NCBI RefSeq assembly: GCF_000616095.1
Contig: NZ_BAMS01000002.1
Span: forward strand, 486,452-550,451
DNA length: 64,000 nucleotides
Origin: Sneathiella glossodoripedis JCM 23214
GTDB lineage: Bacteria > Pseudomonadota > Alphaproteobacteria > Sneathiellales > Sneathiellaceae
Direction: 5' to 3'
Made by a program: the position numbers and the translations under genes
Notes under the pieces: model-generated
Seen by the model: only the letters and a program-made list of their open reading frames with translations
Databases searched by the model: none
Told to the model about the DNA's origin: nothing
In this document: positions 18,899 through 28,853 of the stretch, one piece after another
Position numbering within the stretch: position 1 is the stretch's first letter
Layout: each line of letters begins with the position of its first letter

Positions 18899-21337
18899 AT
18901 GAAACGCTTTTTAAAAATACTGGTTGTTCTTCTCTGCCTGAGTATTTTGGGATCTATGGCAGCGGCTGGTGTCATATTTTATGGCTTTTGGCATTTTGGC
19001 AAAGGCTTGCCTGATTATGAACAGCTGGCCAGTTATGAGCCACCGGTCATGACTCGTGTTCATTCGGCAGACGGCAGCCTGATTGCAGAATACGCCCGTG
19101 AACGTCGTATGTTTGTTCCCATTACTGCTATCCCCAAAAAAGTAAAACAGGCATTTATTGCTGCAGAGGATCAGAATTTCTACGAACATATGGGCATTGA
19201 CTTCATTGGGATTGCCCGCGCGATTGGCGTGAATATTATGAATATCGGGCAGGGACGCCGACTGGTAGGGGCCTCAACCATCACGCAGCAGGTTGCCAAA
19301 AATATGCTGCTCACCAACGAGGTTTCTTACGAGCGAAAAGCGAAGGAGGCCATCCTTGCCATTCGTATTGACAACAGTTTATCCAAAGACCGTATTCTCG
19401 AACTATATTTGAACGAAATTTATCTGGGACACCGAGCTTATGGTGTGGCGGCGGCGGCTTTGTATTATTTCGATAAGTCTCTAAACGATCTAACGATTGC
19501 TGAGATGGCTTACCTTGGAGCCTTGCCCAAAGCCCCAAATAATTACAACCCTTTCCGGTTCCCTGAACGCGCGAAAGGCAGACGCGATTGGGTCATTGGC
19601 AGAATGCTGGACGAAGGCTTCATTACGGCGGAGCAAGCTGAAGAAGCCCTGAACAGCCCACTGCAGGTTAAAGAAGGTCGCGATGCAGAAGTTCTGCAGG
19701 CCAAATGGTTTGTAGAGGAAGTAAGACGTGAACTCTATGACCTGTATGGCGTTGAAGGTCTTTATGACGGAGGACTTTCCGTCAGAACCACGATGCAGGC
19801 CTCCTTGCAACGCATTGGCGAAGACGCCCTAAGAAGCGGCCTTCGTCATTATGATCGCCGTCATGGATGGCGCGGTCCTATCGACAGCTTGGATACCGAA
19901 AACGGATGGTTGGAGCCCTTGCGTGCATTAAAAGAACCGGCTGGTCTGTCCCCATGGCAATTGGCAGTTGTCTTGGAAGTCGCTGCGAAAGACGTAGTTA
20001 TTGGCCTGAAAACAGGTGAAAAGGGCCGTATTCTTTTTGAAGATATGAAATGGGCCCGTCCTTGGCTTAAAGGTCAGAAAGTGGGACGCTATCCTGATAA
20101 GCCGGCGGACGTCCTGCAAGTAGGTGATGTCGTAGCTGTCGATCCGATAAAAGGGGAAAATGCAGAAATTGGTCTGTTTGGTCTTGAGCAGATACCGGAT
20201 GTTTCCGGTGGACTTGTGGCAATGGATCCGCATACGGGCAGAATTCTTGCTCTGGTCGGCGGGTGGAGCCATGAGCGATCTGAATTTAACCGTGCTGTAC
20301 AGGCCCAAAGGCAACCAGGTTCGGCATTCAAGCCTTTTGTATATGCGGCTGCTCTTGATCGTGGCTTTACCCCGGCAAGCAAAATCATGGATGGTCCGTT
20401 TGTTATCACTCAGGAAAACGGGGACCGCTGGAAGCCTGCCAACTACACGAAGAAATTTTATGGTCCCAGCACCCTCAGACTGGGGATTGAAAAATCCCGG
20501 AACCTGATGACAGTCAGATTGGCACGTTCAATAGGTATGGATGTGGTGGCGGACTACACCCGGCGATTTGGTATTCACGACAATCTGCAACAGACACTTG
20601 CCATGTCGTTAGGGGCGATGGAAACAACCTTGCTTAAAATGACGACAGCCTATGCGTCTCTGGTGAACGGGGGAAAGGAAATCACACCAACCCTGATCGA
20701 CAGAGTTCAAAATCGACGTGGCGTTGCAATATACAAACATGATGTCAGGGATTGTAAAGGGTGCCGGGCATCCTCATGGCGAGATCAGGATATGCCTGAT
20801 CTGGTTGACCTTCGCGAACAGATTATTTCTGCGCCAACCGCCTATCAGGTGGTCTCAATGCTCGAAGGTGTAGTTGAGAGAGGCACCGGGCGCCGCGTGC
20901 GCGAGGTTGGAAAACCGCTGGCAGGTAAAACAGGTACTACGAATGATGCAAAAGACACTTGGTTTATCGGCTTTTCTCCCGATCTGGCTGTAGGGGTCTA
21001 TGTTGGATTTGATAACCCTAAAAGCCTTGGCCCCAAAGAAGGAGGGGCGGGGGTTGCCTCTCCAATTTTCCGTGATTTCATGAAAGAAGCACTTAAAGAT
21101 AAGCCTTCTATTCCCTTTAGGGTGCCTGAAGGTATTCGGCTTGTTCGTGTGAAAGCAGAAACTGGTGAGCCAGCGCAACCCGGCGATAGGGGAGTGATTC
21201 TGGAAGCTTTCAAAGTAAATGATGATTTGACTTTGGGCGGTCAGGTTCTGGATGGAAGTGAAAATGCCAAGGCAACCGGTATTTCGCTTGATAGAGAGAA
21301 AAATCCGGTCACTTTTGGAACTGGTGGTCTTTACTGA
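18899..21337 (+). CDS. mrcA: Penicillin-binding protein 1A (bifunctional transglycosylase/transpeptidase)
   Basis: 812 residues. The N-terminal membrane anchor (residues about 5-30) is followed by a GT51 glycosyltransferase domain with catalytic Glu90 (FIAAEDQNFYEHMG), GASTITQQVAKN and RILELYLNEIYLG. An OB-like insert precedes the transpeptidase domain, which has the SxxK motif S475-A-F-K478 (QPGSAFKPF), SRN (KSRNLMTVR) and KTGTTND. It polymerises and cross-links peptidoglycan in elongation. It is 87 bases after the amidase and probably cotranscribed with it. Confidence 0.97.
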   Translation: MKRFLKILVVLLCLSILGSMAAAGVIFYGFWHFGKGLPDYEQLASYEPPVMTRVHSADGSLIAEYARERRMFVPITAIPKKVKQAFIAAEDQNFYEHMGIDFIGIARAIGVNIMNIGQGRRLVGASTITQQVAKNMLLTNEVSYERKAKEAILAIRIDNSLSKDRILELYLNEIYLGHRAYGVAAAALYYFDKSLNDLTIAEMAYLGALPKAPNNYNPFRFPERAKGRRDWVIGRMLDEGFITAEQAEEALNSPLQVKEGRDAEVLQAKWFVEEVRRELYDLYGVEGLYDGGLSVRTTMQASLQRIGEDALRSGLRHYDRRHGWRGPIDSLDTENGWLEPLRALKEPAGLSPWQLAVVLEVAAKDVVIGLKTGEKGRILFEDMKWARPWLKGQKVGRYPDKPADVLQVGDVVAVDPIKGENAEIGLFGLEQIPDVSGGLVAMDPHTGRILALVGGWSHERSEFNRAVQAQRQPGSAFKPFVYAAALDRGFTPASKIMDGPFVITQENGDRWKPANYTKKFYGPSTLRLGIEKSRNLMTVRLARSIGMDVVADYTRRFGIHDNLQQTLAMSLGAMETTLLKMTTAYASLVNGGKEITPTLIDRVQNRRGVAIYKHDVRDCKGCRASSWRDQDMPDLVDLREQIISAPTAYQVVSMLEGVVERGTGRRVREVGKPLAGKTGTTNDAKDTWFIGFSPDLAVGVYVGFDNPKSLGPKEGGAGVASPIFRDFMKEALKDKPSIPFRVPEGIRLVRVKAETGEPAQPGDRGVILEAFKVNDDLTLGGQVLDGSENAKATGISLDREKNPVTFGTGGLY

Positions 21338-21397
21338 TCGTTCATGAACAATTAGGTTCTGCTGCGATTAATTCTTATAGAAAATAATGGAGTAGTT

Positions 21398-22502
21398 ATG
21401 CGAGCCGAACATCAGGCCGTTGTCGATGAAATCAAGCAGGCGCTAGATCTGCTGAGGAGGCATCTTTGACTGGGATAACGCAGTTAGACGCCTAGACGAG
21501 TTGAATTCACTCGTAGAAGATCCAGACCTTTGGAACTCCCCATCAAAAGCTCAGGCCTTGATGCGCGAACGGACCAATCTGGAAAACGCGATTACCTCCT
21601 ACAAGGCTATCAATCAGGATCTGGAAGATACAATTGAATTGATTGATCTGGCTGAGATGGAAGAAGACGAGGATACACTTAAAGAAGCTGAAGAAGCTTT
21701 GGAAGATCTTCGCACTCTGGCTGAAAAACGTCGCCTTGAAAGCATGCTTTCCGGCGAAGTCGATGGAAATGACGCCTATCTTGAAATTCATGCAGGGGCT
21801 GGCGGTACAGAATCGCAAGACTGGACGCAAATTCTTTTGCGCATGTATATGCGATGGGCAGAACAACACGGGCATAAAGTCAAAATATTGGAAGAAAGTG
21901 CCGGTGAAGAAGCCGGACTGAAATCTGTTACGATCGAAATTTCCGGTGAAAATGCTTATGGTTGGCTGAAAACAGAATCTGGCGTTCATCGGCTGGTTCG
22001 GATTTCTCCGTTCGATTCAAACGCCCGTCGCCATACGAGCTTCTCATCTGTCGGTGTCTATCCCGTTATTGATGACGATATTGATATCGAAATTGAGGAG
22101 AAAGACCTGCGCATTGATACTTATCGAGCATCTGGTGCTGGCGGACAGCATGTGAACCGGACGGAATCTGCTATTCGAATTACGCATATTCCGACAAATG
22201 TTGTCGTTCAGTGTCAAAATGACCGCTCTCAGCATAAAAACAAGGCTGCTGCCATGAAGATGCTGAAATCCAGACTCTATGAGCTGGAGCTTCAAAAGCG
22301 TGAAGAAGCCGCCAATGAAGCGCGTGGACAGCAGACTGATATCGGCTGGGGACACCAAATCCGCTCTTACGTCCTGCACCCTTATCAAATGGTCAAAGAC
22401 CTGCGCACAGGTGTTGAAAAAGGAAATGCCCAATCGGTTTTGGATGGCGATCTGGATGAATATCTTGCTGCTGCTCTGTCTCAGCGAGTGGGCGAAGACT
22501 AA
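21398..22502 (+). CDS. prfB: Peptide chain release factor 2 with programmed +1 frameshift
   Basis: Terminates translation at UGA and UAA. ATG 21398 with upstream GGAG starts a 23-codon leader, [21 protein letters not shown], that ends in CAT CTT TGA. The slippery CTT and in-frame TGA (21467-21469) are preceded by AGGAGG (21455-21460) at the same three-base spacing as in E. coli prfB. A +1 shift at CTT leads into [18 protein letters not shown] and the main frame. The GGQ motif is [10 protein letters not shown]. Low RF2 lets the TGA stall and shift, so the gene senses its own product. Total length is about 367 residues. Confidence 0.97.
21455..21470 (+). promoter_or_regulatory. prfB recoding signal (SD-like AGGAGG plus CTT TGA C)
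   Basis: AGGAGG, then CAT, then the shift site CTTTGAC. All three elements of the classic RF2 frameshift cassette are present in order and spacing. Confidence 0.95.
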
Positions 22503-22515
22503 TTTTGCATTATCG

Positions 22516-22549
22516 GGCCAGCGGCGTTTATTCGTTCGCTGGTCCTGTT
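22516..22549 (+). terminator. Possible terminator after prfB
   Basis: Stem GGCCAGCG (22516-22523) / CGCTGGTC (22537-22544) with one G-T pair and a 13-base loop, then CTGTTTT. It overlaps the 3' end of the convergent Gate-domain gene. The T-run is short. Confidence 0.4.
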
Positions 22550-23508
22550 TTCCGCGAATATATTAGCCGAAAATGACCCTCAGGCATTCTTTTGATGTAA
22601 AAGGCGAGTGGCAGAATAAGTAATATAGACAATAATACCCTGCCAACGAGTACGCCGCTCCAATGTGCGCCAAATGCGATCACTAAGAGAGTGTCTTCGA
22701 TCAGGCTGTGACAGAAACCTAGAAAAATCATGGCGATACAGACACTTCTGGGATTAAGCACACCTTTATCCACTTCGCGAATTATCAAGCCACCCCCAAA
22801 TGAAAGCCCCAACAAAATACCAACCATCGTCAGTGGCGCAGCGTTGGGACCTATGCCAATCAATCGCAGGGCTGGGCTGAGCGCTTTTAATATCCATTTG
22901 GTAATTCCAAGGAATTCCAGCAATCGGAGCATCGCAATAAGTGCCGTGAGTATCCAGAATATGTAAAACAGGCTTTTTGCTGAAGAAATGATCCATTCTG
23001 TCCAACTGCCATCTGTCTCACTCGCTTCGATGGCGATCAGAATATTTGCGGGCTCGTTAAACAAATCCAAGCCAGATATTATCCAATGTGCCAGAAACCC
23101 GTAAATTACCATCGCAATCAATCGCGTCGCACACGAAAAAATAAGCGACACCCCCGCACGTTTGACGATAACCTGCTCAACCGGCAGGATGTGGGCGAAT
23201 AATATCATCCCCCCAATAACAGTCATATCTGCCGTTGTAAATGACACCTCTGGTGTAAGGGCCAGCAAAACAACAGCCGTCGGGTATAACCCCACAAGTA
23301 AATCCGTTGCCAGTAACAAAGCTGCCTCTGCAGGCAAGCCAAAAAGGGACATGAACGGGGCGGTCCAATCACTTAAAACTTCAATAAGACCAGCTCGAAT
23401 GCACGCTTCAACGATGATCATTACAGGAACAATGATCTTCAACAGCCCCCAATAAACGATTACGCTTTCTTTAAACAGCGATAAAAAGGGGGTTAAAAAA
23501 CGATGCAC
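22528..23508 (-). CDS. Nucleoside recognition (Gate) domain membrane protein
   Basis: Polytopic inner-membrane protein of about 326 residues with eight or so hydrophobic segments, related to the Gate domain of nucleoside transporters and spore maturation proteins. The start chosen is GTG 23508 (HRFLTPFLSLFKESVIVYWG), which lies 4 bases after the corrected stop of the upstream hydrolase and has GGGAAA upstream. A longer frame to 23586 would overlap that gene. Typical blocks are GLYPTAVVLLALTP, ILPVEQVIVKRAG, LLGLSFGGGLIIRE and FLGFCHSLIEDT. Substrate unknown. Confidence 0.82.
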   Translation of the reverse strand: MHRFLTPFLSLFKESVIVYWGLLKIIVPVMIIVEACIRAGLIEVLSDWTAPFMSLFGLPAEAALLLATDLLVGLYPTAVVLLALTPEVSFTTADMTVIGGMILFAHILPVEQVIVKRAGVSLIFSCATRLIAMVIYGFLAHWIISGLDLFNEPANILIAIEASETDGSWTEWIISSAKSLFYIFWILTALIAMLRLLEFLGITKWILKALSPALRLIGIGPNAAPLTMVGILLGLSFGGGLIIREVDKGVLNPRSVCIAMIFLGFCHSLIEDTLLVIAFGAHWSGVLVGRVLLSILLILPLAFYIKRMPEGHFRLIYSRKTGPANE

Positions 23509-23512
23509 GTGG

Positions 23513-24540
23513 TTATTTCCCAAATTTTTGGGACAAGGATTTCGCGACCAACTCCAGCGACTTATCTGCATCAGGCAGCAAACCACTTAAAGAGCTAAAA
23601 CCGTGAACCATGCCTTCAAAGCGCACCATGCCCACCGGAACATTGGCAGCCTTCAACTTTTGTGCATATTCTTCCGCTTCATCACGAAGGGGGTCAAATC
23701 CCGCCGTAATTATGAGGCAGGGGCCAGATCAGAAAAATCTTCTTCGCTTAATGGGGATGCTCTTGGGTTGTCCCTATCTAGTGGCGAATTCAGATAATGC
23801 TCCCGGTACCAGTGCATTCTCTCTTCAGTCAGGAAAAATCCACTGGAAAAAAGTTTATGACTATTCGCCGTGAAATGAGAATCTGTAGTGGGGTAAATAA
23901 GGACCTGCATAACCGGTTGTGGAGTTCCATTTTTCTTGGCGTCGTGACAGGCAACCGCCGCCAAATTGCCACCGGAACTGTCTCCACCAATAGCTATTTT
24001 CTGGGCATCCAAACCCTTTTGTGCCCCAAATTCCTGCACCCAGCGAAGAGCGGAATAGGCGTCATCAACTGCTGCCGGGAATTTATGCTCAGGTGCAAGG
24101 CGATAATCGACTGAAATGACTGCGAAATTCCACATCTTGGCAAGGCGACGGAATAAACCATCATGTGAATTGACAGATCCGCGGATAAAGCCGCCCCCGT
24201 GGAAACCAAGTAATACCGGTAATTTTTCGCCGGTATCCGTAGGTTTATAGAGTCTGGCGGGAATTGGTCCGTTTTCACTTGGGATGATGAAATCTTCAAC
24301 ATAAGGAAGAGGGACATAATCTCCACCTAGGGTGCCTGCCAGTTTTTCGATTTGCTCACGGGCGTTTTCTACCGTCTCCGTTTCGATGGAAACGGATTGT
24401 TTATCCACAACAGCGCAAAGGAATTGGGCTTTCGCATTTAACAGTTGGCCATCTTTTTTAATTCTGCGACCCACATAGAGCAGATTAAAAATTCCGGTTG
24501 GTATTTTACACAGAATTTTGGCAAGCTTTTCCTGATCCAT
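23513..24540 (-). CDS. Alpha/beta hydrolase (hormone-sensitive lipase-like), one frameshift
   Basis: Carboxylesterase of the HSL/GDXG family. ATG 24540 is preceded by GGAGGGGG. The oxyanion motif is LLGFHGGGFIRG and the nucleophile elbow is GGDSSGGNLAAV. The catalytic Asp and His are in TAGFDPLRDEAE and FEGMVHGFSSL. The last two appear only after restoring one base near 23716 (DLAPA, then LIITAGFDPL); in the given sequence the frame stops at DLAPAS. Corrected length is 342 residues. The N-terminal ~80 residues are the usual cap. Natural substrate unknown. Confidence 0.88.
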
Positions 24541-24605
24541 GCCCCCTCCGTATCCAAGTGAATTGTGGAAAAGTTTCCGCGCAGAAAATGATGGGAGTTA
24601 CTTTC

Positions 24606-24956
24606 ATGACGGTCAAAAGAATAGTCCCTAATTTTAAGATGCCTGATCCACAAAGGGCAAGAGACTTCTATGAAAAAGTCCTCGGGTTGGAGGTGGTAAT
24701 GGATTTGAACTGGATACTGACTTTCGCTTGTAGTGAAACGAGTAAACCACAAATCAGTATTGCCGCAGAAGGTGGAAACGGAACCGATGTTCCTGACGTG
24801 TCCATTGAAGTCACCAACGTTGATGAGACTTACGAAAAGGCTCGGAAATTTGGCGCAGAAATCGTTTATGATATCTGTGACGAAGAATGGGGCGTCAGGC
24901 GATTTTATGTGAAAGATCCCACGGGTAAAATCTTAAACATCATCTCTCATAAATGA
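24606..24956 (+). CDS. VOC/glyoxalase-bleomycin resistance family protein
   Basis: Small metalloenzyme-fold protein of 116 residues. ATG 24606 with GGGAG about 8 bases upstream opens MTVKRIVPNFKMPDPQRARDFYEKVLGLE, a classic VOC N-terminus. The C-terminus WGVRRFYVKDPTGKILNIISH is also typical. It is divergent from the hydrolase with 65 bases between starts. The family includes glyoxalases, dioxygenases and resistance proteins; no specific activity can be assigned. Confidence 0.85.
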   Translation: MTVKRIVPNFKMPDPQRARDFYEKVLGLEVVMDLNWILTFACSETSKPQISIAAEGGNGTDVPDVSIEVTNVDETYEKARKFGAEIVYDICDEEWGVRRFYVKDPTGKILNIISHK

Positions 24957-24959
24957 AAA

Positions 24960-24985
24960 ACGGCACCAAAAATGGTGCCGTCTTG
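24960..24985 (-). terminator. Intrinsic terminator of the pur-bolA-grxD transcript
   Basis: Stem ACGGCACC / GGTGCCGT with a 6-base loop. On the minus strand it is followed by TTTTTCATTT, so it fits the end of grxD better than the VOC gene. Confidence 0.75.
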
Positions 24986-25008
24986 CAGTTTGGAAACAAA
25001 AGCTAAAA

Positions 25009-25344
25009 TCAGGATGCTTTGGCTACCTGTTTTTCTTCCAGAAGGCCTTGCAGCTCTCCGGTTTCAAACATTTCGCGCATAATATCGCAGCCGCCAATAA
25101 ACTCACCCTTCACATATAACTGAGGAATTGTGGGCCACTGACTATATTCTTTGATACCTTCGCGAATACTTGGATCAGTCAGCACATCAATGCCGGAAAA
25201 CTTTACATTCAGATGAGAGAGGATCTGAACTGCTGTCGCCGAGAATCCACATTGTGGAAAGACTGCGGAGCCTTTCATGAACAGCACGACATCGTTTGAG
25301 GAAATTTCCTGAGTAATCCGATCTTTGGTAGCTTGATCAAGCAT
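25009..25344 (-). CDS. grxD: Monothiol glutaredoxin Grx4 family
   Basis: 111 residues. The active site is C32-G-F-S35 in [21 protein letters not shown], the CGFS monothiol class that binds [2Fe-2S] clusters and delivers iron-sulfur. [20 protein letters not shown] is the glutathione-binding segment. It sits 29 bases after bolA. BolA and CGFS glutaredoxins form a heterodimer, so the two genes probably act together in iron-sulfur handling. Confidence 0.96.
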   Translation of the reverse strand: MLDQATKDRITQEISSNDVVLFMKGSAVFPQCGFSATAVQILSHLNVKFSGIDVLTDPSIREGIKEYSQWPTIPQLYVKGEFIGGCDIMREMFETGELQGLLEEKQVAKAS

Positions 25345-25373
25345 GTTGAGATCCTTTTGTTTAATATCTAAAA

Positions 25374-25610
25374 CTATTTCTGAGGGGCCGAAGTCTGCAA
25401 TGCGAGCGCATGCAGATCACCACCCATTTTTCCTTTGAGCGCTTCATACACCATTTGATGCTGTTTGACACGGGGAATACCCTCAAAAGCGGGCGATTCA
25501 ACCAGTGCTGCATAATGATCACCGTCACCACGCAGGTCTGTAATTTTTACCTGCGCATCCGGAATTCCTTCCAGTATCAATCGCTCAATTTCACTTGCAT
25601 CCATTGCCAT
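25374..25610 (-). CDS. bolA: BolA family protein
   Basis: 78 residues. ATG 25610 follows AGGAG. The BolA fold is recognised by [22 protein letters not shown], the helix [14 protein letters not shown] and [11 protein letters not shown]; His in GDHYAAL and LHAL are the usual cluster ligands. It lies 18 bases after purL in the same direction and precedes grxD. This is a conserved alphaproteobacterial layout. Confidence 0.94.
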   Translation of the reverse strand: MAMDASEIERLILEGIPDAQVKITDLRGDGDHYAALVESPAFEGIPRVKQHQMVYEALKGKMGGDLHALALQTSAPQK

Positions 25611-25628
25611 GGATTTTAACTCCTGTTG

Positions 25629-27824
25629 CTACTTTGGTGCAGACATCAAATTGGGCAACCAATTTGAGTGTACTTCCTTAATCTCTTCCAAAGATATGGA
25701 TAGCACATCATTGATCTTCAATCCATTATGACCGGTCGTTCCAACTAATTGAAGAGATACATCCGCTTTTTTCGCTTCATTAGTGATTTTTTCCACATCT
25801 TGAGAATTCGAAGTCACAATATATCGCGCCTGATCTTCACCAAAACAGAACCCGTGTAACTCATTGTCAGTCAGAAGGGTTATTTCTGCACCTACATTTC
25901 CGGCGAGCGCCATTTCACTCAATGCCACCAAAAATCCGCCATCTGAAATATCATGCACTGCGGTCGCAACCCGTTGTTCGATGATCGATCGGACAAAATC
26001 GCCGTTTTTCCTCTCTTCGGCAAGATTGACCGCTGGCGGTGCGCCTTCTTCACGGCCTTCTATCTCTTTCAGATAAATACTTTGCCCCATCTCTCCGCGG
26101 GTTTCGCCAACCACAAATATGGACTGACCTTCACCTTTAAAGGCCAAAGTCATCATTTGTGATGCGTCTTTCAAAAGGCCAACACCGCCAATTGCGGGTG
26201 TTGGGAAGATGCCTGTGCCATTTGTCTCGTTATATAAGGAGACATTCCCTGATATGACAGGATAATCCAGCTCCAGACAGGCCTCGCGCATGCCTTCGAT
26301 ACATCCGACAAATTGCCCCATTATTTCAGGGCGCTCCGGATTTCCAAAATTCATACAATCCGTGATGGCAAGAGGTTTGGCGCCTGTTGCTGTCAGGTTC
26401 CGCCAAGTCTCTGCAACAGCTTGAGCACCTCCTGATTTCGGGTCTGCAAAACAGTAGCGTGGAGTACAGTCAGTTGTGATCGCTAGTGCCTTTTGCGTAC
26501 CGTGAACACGAACCACCGCAGCGTCACCACCGGGGCGCTGGATTGTGTCGCCCATAACCATGTGATCATATTGCTCCCAAATCCACCTGCGACTGGCAAT
26601 TGCAGGCGATCCCATCAGCTTGACAAGAACCTCTTTCAAATCTTCAGGGGCTTTAACATCCTTGCTCATCAAAGGGGCAGGAGGATTGGTTTTAACCCAA
26701 GGCCGGTCATATTCCGGTGCGGCGTCAGCAAGGGGGGCAACGGGAAGGTCTGCCGCGACTTCACCTTTCATCGTCAGGACCATCCGTCCTGTATCGGTGA
26801 CTTTACCGATGACAGCAAAATCCAGCTCCCATTTGTGGAAAATCGCTTTTGCTTCTTCTTCACGGCCGGGTTTTAGGATCATCAGCATCCTTTCCTGACT
26901 TTCGGATAGCATGATCTCATAGGGGGTCATCCCCACTTCACGCATGGGAACCTGATCCAGATCCAACTGAATACCAACCCCGCCTTTATCCGCCATCTCA
27001 AAGGAAGATGATGTCAGGCCCGCAGCACCCATATCCTGAATTGCGACAATGGCATCTGTTGCCATCAGTTCAAGGCACGCCTCCAGAAGAAGTTTTTCGG
27101 TGAACGGATCTCCAACCTGAACTGTAGGTCGTTTTTCTTCACTATCGTCATCAAATTCAGCCGAAGCCATGGTTGCCCCATGAATTCCATCCCGGCCGGT
27201 TTTAGACCCCACATAGACAACGGGATTGCCGATACCTGCCGCTGCGGAATAAAAAATATTATCTGCATCAGCCAGACCCACAGTCATGGCATTGACGAGG
27301 ATGTTTCCATCATAGCTTTCATGAAAGTTTGTCTCACCACCAACTGTGGGAACACCCATGCAGTTTCCGTAACCACTGATTCCGGCGACGACACCGGATA
27401 CAAGATGCCGTGTTTTTGGATGATCCGGATGCCCGAACCGCAGGGCATTCATATTGGCGATCGGCCGTGCTCCCATAGTGAAAACATCTCGCATGATGCC
27501 GCCGACACCTGTCGCCGCACCCTGATAGGGTTCAATATAGGAGGGGTGATTATGGCTCTCCATTTTGAAAATGGCTGCCTGTCCATCGCCGATATCGACA
27601 ACACCTGCATTTTCACCCGGGCCACAAATCACCCAGGGAGCCTCGGTTGGTAATGTTTTGAGCCATTTTTTTGATGATTTGTAAGAGCAATGCTCACTCC
27701 ACATCACCGAAAATATGCCCAGTTCTGTAAGATTTGGCTCGCGGCCCAAAATTTTCAGGACTTCCTCATACTCGCTCTCTGACAAGCCATGCTCTGCTAC
27801 GATTTCTTTTGTGATTTCAGTCAT
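25629..27824 (-). CDS. purL: Phosphoribosylformylglycinamidine synthase, synthetase subunit
   Basis: Fourth step of purine synthesis, converting FGAR to FGAM with ATP and ammonia from PurQ. 731 residues, the small PurL type that requires PurS and PurQ, both present upstream. Motifs: [49 protein letters not shown], and [18 protein letters not shown] near the C-terminus. It is intact. Its start is 8 bases after the corrected purQ stop. Confidence 0.97.
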   Translation of the reverse strand: MTEITKEIVAEHGLSESEYEEVLKILGREPNLTELGIFSVMWSEHCSYKSSKKWLKTLPTEAPWVICGPGENAGVVDIGDGQAAIFKMESHNHPSYIEPYQGAATGVGGIMRDVFTMGARPIANMNALRFGHPDHPKTRHLVSGVVAGISGYGNCMGVPTVGGETNFHESYDGNILVNAMTVGLADADNIFYSAAAGIGNPVVYVGSKTGRDGIHGATMASAEFDDDSEEKRPTVQVGDPFTEKLLLEACLELMATDAIVAIQDMGAAGLTSSSFEMADKGGVGIQLDLDQVPMREVGMTPYEIMLSESQERMLMILKPGREEEAKAIFHKWELDFAVIGKVTDTGRMVLTMKGEVAADLPVAPLADAAPEYDRPWVKTNPPAPLMSKDVKAPEDLKEVLVKLMGSPAIASRRWIWEQYDHMVMGDTIQRPGGDAAVVRVHGTQKALAITTDCTPRYCFADPKSGGAQAVAETWRNLTATGAKPLAITDCMNFGNPERPEIMGQFVGCIEGMREACLELDYPVISGNVSLYNETNGTGIFPTPAIGGVGLLKDASQMMTLAFKGEGQSIFVVGETRGEMGQSIYLKEIEGREEGAPPAVNLAEERKNGDFVRSIIEQRVATAVHDISDGGFLVALSEMALAGNVGAEITLLTDNELHGFCFGEDQARYIVTSNSQDVEKITNEAKKADVSLQLVGTTGHNGLKINDVLSISLEEIKEVHSNWLPNLMSAPK

Positions 27825-27832
27825 GTCAAAAC

Positions 27833-28520
27833 TCAGCTTAAGGAATTAATCAGATTATCGAAAAACACTTTGCCGTCCGTGCCACCCAGCTCTTCGCTTA
27901 TCAGGCGTTCCGGATGCGGCATCAGCTAATATGTTGCCTTTTTCATTGTATATGCCGGCGATGTTATCCACTGAACCGTTGATATTGGTCTCAGCATTCA
28001 CATTGCCATCTGCATCCGCATACTGAAAAGCGATCATGCCTTCACCGTGCAGACGTTTGCGGGTTTCTTCATCGGCGAAGTAATTTCCATCATGATGGGC
28101 AACCGGGAAGCGGACTGTGTCCCCTTTAGTGAAGGAGCCGGCAAAATATTTGTTATCCGACACGACTTTCAGATCCACATCCTTGCAGATGAATTTCTGA
28201 TTAGCATTGCGGAGCAACGCACCCGGCAGCATGCCGGTTTCTGTTGCAACCTGAAAACCATTGCAGACAGCCAGAACCAGTGTTCCCTGACTGGCCTTTT
28301 TGACAACTTCCCGCATGATGGGGGAGTTTCCTGCAATAGCTCCGCAGCGCAGATAATCGCCATAGGAAAACCCGCCGGGAATGGCAATAAGGTCAGTGGG
28401 AGGAAGTTCGGTGTCTGCATGCCAGACCATGGAGGGGGCATGGCCCAGTGACTGCTCGATGGCAACTTTCATGTCACGATCGCAATTGGACCCTGGAAAA
28501 ACTATAACTGCGGCCTTCAT
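27833..28520 (-). CDS. purQ: Phosphoribosylformylglycinamidine synthase, glutaminase subunit, one frameshift
   Basis: Class I glutamine amidotransferase that feeds ammonia to PurL. It starts [20 protein letters not shown]. The nucleophile Cys is in [12 protein letters not shown]. The catalytic His-Glu pair ([15 protein letters not shown]) is seen only after changing frame near 27925, where two bases seem to be missing or one extra; in the given frame the protein ends in unrelated residues. The corrected end is [12 protein letters not shown] with stop at 27833-27835, giving about 229 residues. The shift does not match the simple one-base loss seen elsewhere and deserves checking. Confidence 0.94.
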
Positions 28521-28551
28521 TGGGCTCAGTCTCCTTCTGCGTCAGATGAAC

Positions 28552-28794
28552 TTAATCGAGCAATTCGATGCTGTAATTTTCAATTACGGTATTGGCGAGC
28601 AATTGTGTACACATGCGCTCCACCTCGCTGGCGGCGTTTTCCTTGGCAATATCTCCCAGATCCAGCTCAATAATCTTTCCTTGCCGGACATCATTGACGC
28701 CATCAAACCCCAAACCATGCAACGCATGTTCGATCGCCTTTCCTTGCGGATCGAGTACACCATTTTTTAAAGAGATTGTTACGCGAGCTTTCAT
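28552..28794 (-). CDS. purS: Phosphoribosylformylglycinamidine synthase subunit PurS
   Basis: 80-residue structural subunit that joins PurL and PurQ. It starts MKARVTISLKNGVLDPQGKAIEHAL and carries GFDGVNDVRQGKIIEL and MCTQLLANTVIENYSI, all typical. It is 31 bases before purQ. Confidence 0.96.
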   Translation of the reverse strand: MKARVTISLKNGVLDPQGKAIEHALHGLGFDGVNDVRQGKIIELDLGDIAKENAASEVERMCTQLLANTVIENYSIELLD

Positions 28795-28826
28795 AGACTT
28801 AAACCTTGAGTATTTTGGTCAAGAAA

Positions 28827-28849
28827 AAAGGCGCAGAATTTGCGCCTTT
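28827..28849 (-). terminator. Terminator-like hairpin between purC and purS
   Basis: Stem AAAGGCGCA / TGCGCCTTT with loop GAATT. On the minus strand it is followed by TTTTTTCTT. It lies inside the purC-purS gap, so it should reduce or condition read-through from purC. Confidence 0.75.
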
Positions 28850-28853
28850 ACAT

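Noticed and set aside
21467-21469. prfB in-frame stop as another sequencing error
   Set aside because: The stop is embedded in the full SD-CTT-TGA-C recoding cassette, which would not arise from a random indel.
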